The translations under genes and the position numbers were made by a program. Positions 53,575 to 56,780 of a stretch of 56,780 bases of DNA are shown one piece after another (position 1 is the stretch's first letter; each line of letters begins with the position of its first letter). Source of the stretch: Chitinophagales bacterium 65-1 (lineage in GTDB: Bacteria; Bacteroidota; Bacteroidia; Chitinophagales; Chitinophagaceae); NCBI GenBank assembly GCA_002050465.1, contig MWYX01000051.1, forward strand, positions 1 through 56,780, read 5' to 3'. The notes under the pieces were generated by a model. The model searched no databases. It saw only the letters and a program-made list of their open reading frames with translations, and was not told where the DNA came from.

Positions 53575-54420
53575 ATGAATGATAAGTATTTAAAAATAGA
53601 TGATAGCATTATAGACTTCAAACAGGTAAAGGAATTGCTTGATAAAAATCTGCGGTTATCCTTAACCAAAGATGCAGAAGAAAAGATCACAAAGTGCAGG
53701 GAATATCTTGATAAAAAAATAGCCGGCTCTGATGAACTGTTTTATGGCATTAATACCGGCGTAGGTTTTTTGCAGAATATAAAGATCAATAAAACGCAGC
53801 TGGAAGAACTACAAAGCAATCTATTAAAATCTCATGCATGCGGAATGGGAGAGGAGGTGCCAAATGAAATTGTGAGGCTAATGATGATGCTTAAGATTAA
53901 AGGCCTCAGCTACGGCTACTCAGGTGTTAGTATAGAAATAGTGCAGCGATTAACTGATATGTATAACAATGATGTGCTTCCTGTAATTTATACCCTGGGC
54001 TCACTCGGTGCATCTGGAGATCTGGCGCCCTTAAGTCATTTAAGTTTACCATTGATTGGGTTGGGGGAAGTTTATTATAAGGAAACAAAATATGAAGCGC
54101 AGGAAATATTAAATAAGTTTGATTGGAAGCCAATTGAACTGCAGAGCAAAGAAGGATTGGCATTAATAAACGGTACACAATTCATGGAGGCTTATGGATT
54201 GCATAGCCTTATCATTTCGGAGAGGTTGATAGCATGGGCTGATGTAATTGCTGCCATTTCATTTGAAGCATTTGATGGGGTGGATGATTGCTTTAATGAA
54301 AAGATTCATGAAATCCGTTCTCATAAAGGGCAGGTTGATACCGCAGCAAGATTAAGAGAATTATTAAAAGATAGTGAGATCACTTCGCAAAAAAAATCAC
54401 AGGTACAGGATCCATATTAA
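53575..54420 (+). pseudogene. hutH: Truncated histidine ammonia-lyase (duplicated copy 1)
   Basis: The first 281 codons are identical in protein to the intact hutH at 55004. The frame ends at TAA (54418-54420) because of one C-to-A change that turns the Ser codon TCA into a stop. Even without this stop, the homology ends at 54556, where the tandem unit is joined to the Ycf48-like fragment. The MIO triad (Ala146, Ser147, Gly148) is kept, but the C-terminal helical domain and the QEDHVSMG active-site segment are missing. The product should be inactive and perhaps unstable. Confidence 0.93.
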
Positions 54421-54556
54421 TTCAGATGTATACCGCAGGTACATGGCGCTACAAAAGATTCATTTGATCATGTGCTGAATGTATTTTTAAAAGAGGCAAA
54501 TTCAGTAACAGATAATCCAAATATTTTTCCTGATGATGACCTGATATTAAGCGGTG

Positions 54557-54856
54557 TGTCTTTAAAATATAAGCCGGTTCTGCTATTCCCATTATAACAG
54601 CAGTGGTAGCATCAAAAGCTTCAATATCTCTGAAATCCGTTTTCTCGAATCCTTTTACCCGTAGCCATTTCCATGAATTACCACCATCAATTGAACGGGC
54701 TATCATTCCGTTGCTTCCGCTTGCCCAGATTATTTTATCTGATACAACACTTAATCCCCGGATAGATGTTTTTTCACCCGAGGTAAGTATTGTAAGGGTT
54801 TGTGAAGTACTGGCATTACAATAAAATAAGAATTGCAAAAAAATCAATAATCTCAT
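54557..54856 (-). pseudogene. Partial Ycf48-like gene (duplicated 5' fragment)
   Basis: Carries the signal peptide and about 100 codons of the Ycf48-like protein, with two amino-acid changes near the start (F4 to L, and a K to T near residue 22). After residue 100 the minus-strand frame runs on into antisense hutH sequence for 35 more residues to a stop at 54449, making a meaningless chimera. The fragment keeps the original upstream region, so it could still be transcribed. Confidence 0.9.
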
Positions 54857-54943
54857 ATTAAAATTTGTTTTAAAATCCCATTAATCCTCTAATCCCATAA
54901 ATCATTGCCTGCCCCGATTATTCGGGGGTTCAGACAGTTTAAT

Positions 54944-54951
54944 TACTTTTG
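54944..54951 (+). promoter_or_regulatory. Promoter -7 element of the intact hutH
   Basis: TACTTTTG, the unit 2 copy of 53515-53522. Because the duplication includes the full upstream gap, the intact gene keeps its own promoter. Confidence 0.45.
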
Positions 54952-55003
54952 GACAGTTTACTTTGCAAGAATAATAAAAAATAATTGAGTTATCCATTGC
55001 TAT

Positions 55004-56500
55004 ATGAATGATAAGTATTTAAAAATAGATGATAGCATTATAGACTTCAAACAGGTAAAGGAATTGCTTGATAAAAATCTGCGGTTATCCTTAACCAAAG
55101 ATGCAGAAGAAAAGATCACAAAGTGCAGGGAATATCTTGATAAAAAAATAGCCGGCTCTGATGAACTGTTTTATGGCATTAATACCGGCGTAGGTTTTTT
55201 GCAGAATATAAAGATCAATAAAACGCAGCTGGAAGAACTACAAAGCAATCTATTAAAATCTCATGCATGCGGAATGGGAGAGGAGGTGCCAAATGAAATT
55301 GTGAGGCTAATGATGATGCTTAAGATTAAAGGCCTCAGCTACGGCTACTCAGGTGTTAGTATAGAAATAGTGCAGCGATTAACTGATATGTATAACAATG
55401 ATGTGCTTCCTGTAATTTATACCCTGGGCTCACTCGGTGCATCTGGAGATCTGGCGCCCTTAAGTCATTTAAGTTTACCATTGATTGGGTTGGGGGAAGT
55501 TTATTATAAGGAAACAAAATATGAAGCGCAGGAAATATTAAATAAGTTTGATTGGAAGCCAATTGAACTGCAGAGCAAAGAAGGATTGGCATTAATAAAC
55601 GGTACACAATTCATGGAGGCTTATGGATTGCATAGCCTTATCATTTCGGAGAGGTTGATAGCATGGGCTGATGTAATTGCTGCCATTTCATTTGAAGCAT
55701 TTGATGGGGTGGATGATTGCTTTAATGAAAAGATTCATGAAATCCGTTCTCATAAAGGGCAGGTTGATACCGCAGCAAGATTAAGAGAATTATTAAAAGA
55801 TAGTGAGATCACTTCGCAAAAAAAATCACAGGTACAGGATCCATATTCATTCAGATGTATACCGCAGGTACATGGCGCTACCAAAGATTCATTTGATCAT
55901 GTGCTGAATGTATTTTTAAAAGAGGCAAATTCAGTAACAGATAATCCAAATATTTTTCCTGATGATGACCTGATATTAAGCGGTGGAAATTTTCATGGAC
56001 AACCATTAGCACTAACACTCGATTTTCTTTCTATTGCCATGGCAGAATTAGGAAGTATTTCTGAAAGAAGAACATACCAATTGTTAAGCGGGCAAAGAGG
56101 CCTTCCGTTATTTCTTGTAAAAAACCCGGGATTACATTCAGGACTAATGATACCGCAATATACTGCTGCAGGCATTGTAAGTGAGAACAAACAATTGTGT
56201 ACGCCTGCTTCCGTTGATTCAATGTCATCCAGCAATAACCAGGAAGATCATGTAAGTATGGGAGCCAATGCAGCAACAAAATGTTTACGGGTTGTAGAAA
56301 ATGTTGAAAAAGTTTTGGCTATTGAATTATTAACAGCTGTGCAGGCATTGGAATATCGCAGGCCATTGCATTCGTCCGCTGAAATTGAAAGAATAATTTT
56401 TGCATTCAGAGAAAAAGTTTCTTTTAATGAGGCAGATAGAGTGTTGCGTGATGATATGGTAAAGGCTGTGGAATTTTTGGGTGAACCTTTGTCTGTCTGA
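55004..56500 (+). CDS. hutH: Histidine ammonia-lyase
   Basis: Releases ammonia from L-histidine to give urocanate, the first step of histidine breakdown. The 498-residue protein has FYGINTGVG near 56-64, the SHACG block at 86-90 typical of histidine rather than phenylalanine or tyrosine lyases, and the MIO-forming Ala146-Ser147-Gly148 in GSLGASGDLAPLSH. The C-terminal QEDHVSMGANAATK is complete. hutU, hutI and hutG are not seen nearby, so it may work alone or with distant genes. The first 327 codons or so lie in the duplicated unit. Some aromatic amino-acid mutases share these motifs. Confidence 0.9.
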   Translation: MNDKYLKIDDSIIDFKQVKELLDKNLRLSLTKDAEEKITKCREYLDKKIAGSDELFYGINTGVGFLQNIKINKTQLEELQSNLLKSHACGMGEEVPNEIVRLMMMLKIKGLSYGYSGVSIEIVQRLTDMYNNDVLPVIYTLGSLGASGDLAPLSHLSLPLIGLGEVYYKETKYEAQEILNKFDWKPIELQSKEGLALINGTQFMEAYGLHSLIISERLIAWADVIAAISFEAFDGVDDCFNEKIHEIRSHKGQVDTAARLRELLKDSEITSQKKSQVQDPYSFRCIPQVHGATKDSFDHVLNVFLKEANSVTDNPNIFPDDDLILSGGNFHGQPLALTLDFLSIAMAELGSISERRTYQLLSGQRGLPLFLVKNPGLHSGLMIPQYTAAGIVSENKQLCTPASVDSMSSSNNQEDHVSMGANAATKCLRVVENVEKVLAIELLTAVQALEYRRPLHSSAEIERIIFAFREKVSFNEADRVLRDDMVKAVEFLGEPLSV

Positions 56501-56520
56501 ACTGCGATTTTTTGGAATAA

Positions 56521-56636
56521 AGGATTAATGGGATTACGATAATGTATGCACCATCTTTTTAATCCATAAATAAACCCCCAAATCGTGGTTCAGATAATCC
56601 CAAAATTCCCATGCATCACATAAATCCCCGTTCAGA
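56521..56636. repeat. Cluster of family A repeat copies downstream of hutH
   Basis: An inverted block AGGATTAATGGGATTA (56521-56536) is followed by two direct copies: AATCCATAAATAAACC... ending GGTTCAGA (56561-56594) and AATCCCAAAATTCCC... ending GTTCAGA (56596-56636). The second copy overlaps the 3' end of the deoD-like gene and provides its last codons and stop. Confidence 0.55.
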
Positions 56637-56780
56637 TATTTTTACCACACTCTCCAGCGCCAGCTTCGTCATTGTACCAAGAGACCTCTCTCTTTCATCA
56701 GGGCTTATCAATTGCTTGTTGGGAATAATATCAGAAACAGTAAGTACAGTTGCAGCCATTTTACCAAAATGTTTTGCATT
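56616..56780 (-). CDS. deoD: Purine-nucleoside phosphorylase, DeoD type (C-terminal part)
   Basis: Only the last 54 codons are in the window; the gene continues past its right edge on the minus strand. The visible protein, KMAATVLTVSDII followed by PDERERSLGTMTKLALES, matches the C-terminus of hexameric DeoD-type purine-nucleoside phosphorylases, where SD is the catalytic Asp loop. These enzymes cleave purine nucleosides with phosphate for salvage. The final residues (ISERGFM) are encoded by a family A dispersed repeat, so the tail differs from the family. Confidence 0.7.
   Translation of the reverse strand, partial: NAKHFGKMAATVLTVSDIIPNKQLISPDERERSLGTMTKLALESVVKISERGFM

Larger units (their letters stand above)
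53128..54556. repeat. Tandem duplication, unit 1 (1429 bp)
   Basis: Identical to unit 2 except for four visible substitutions: 53363/54792 T/G, 53416/54845 G/C, 54419/55848 A/C and 54453/55882 A/C. It holds the 5' part of the Ycf48-like gene, the intergenic promoter region and about two thirds of hutH. All shared features have an offset of exactly 1429 bp. Confidence 0.93.
54557..55985. repeat. Tandem duplication, unit 2 (1429 bp)
   Basis: Direct neighbour of unit 1 without spacer. The join (54556/54557) links AAGCGGTG of hutH with TGTCTTTAAA of the Ycf48-like gene. Comparing with the two original borders shows no shared bases beyond chance at the breakpoint. Unit 2 continues seamlessly into the rest of the intact hutH. 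Confidence 0.93.

Noticed and set aside
54449-54856. A 135-codon minus-strand frame in the duplication
   Set aside because: It is a chimera of the 5' Ycf48-like fragment and antisense hutH sequence created by the duplication join, not a new gene.
53444-56636. Spaced repeats near hutH considered as a CRISPR array
   Set aside because: Spacing is irregular, copies are imperfect, and the long repeats are explained by the tandem duplication; no cas genes.

Overview
The window is a continuous piece of an AT-rich chromosome from a member of the Bacteroidota, most likely family Chitinophagaceae; I cannot name the genus. The evidence is the gene content (GLPGLI protein, DUF4369-thioredoxin, DUF2851, DUF4382, OmpA-less barrel receptors, FHS sugar porters), the near absence of Shine-Dalgarno sequences, and repeated -7 promoter elements of the Bacteroidota form TAnnTTTG. 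No rRNA, tRNA, CRISPR array, transposase or prophage gene was seen.

Layout. 1-8500: housekeeping block with ftsE, rpsO, pnp, prmA, plsY, an M48 lipoprotein protease, a DUF3052-like protein and dnaG. 8600-14250: a small unknown gene, a frameshifted DUF1569 gene, a thiolase, a TlpA-like thioredoxin, pdhB and a sigma-54-type response regulator that lacks a DNA-binding domain. 14337-22700: alpha/beta hydrolase, long-form lepB, cdd, a sorbosone-dehydrogenase-like lipoprotein, ogt, a transglutaminase-like protein and topA. 22960-31750: DUF2520 protein, fdx-iscX, the kdsC/ubiA/maf/DUF2851 run, osmC, lipA, a phosphodiester glycosidase and a DUF4382 lipoprotein.

31800-44600 is a carbohydrate region: ROK kinase plus an unusually large FHS transporter on the minus strand; a second FHS transporter run together with glgA and glgC on the plus strand; a GLPGLI protein with an outer-membrane barrel protein; and glgB. 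Together these suggest sugar uptake, phosphorylation and storage as glycogen, with a tandem-dyad operator candidate in front of glgB.

44758-46687 is the most distinctive accessory locus: a two-gene restriction-modification system. An N4-type (SPPYW) methyltransferase carries a C-terminal staphylococcal-nuclease-like domain that has lost the catalytic residues, and its 3' end overlaps an MjaI-like endonuclease by 8 bp. MjaI cuts CTAG, and by eye CTAG occurs only 11 times in the whole 56.8 kb, far below composition-based expectation.

46684-56780: arginase, smc (starting at a GTG, downstream of its own promoter), a small-molecule methyltransferase, a Ycf48-like protein, and a recent 1429-bp direct tandem duplication. 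The duplication has produced a truncated histidine ammonia-lyase gene, a partial Ycf48-like gene and then the intact hutH. The window ends in the 3' part of a deoD-like gene. Many intergenic gaps hold degenerate dispersed repeats of at least three families, some with palindromes nested at one fixed position.
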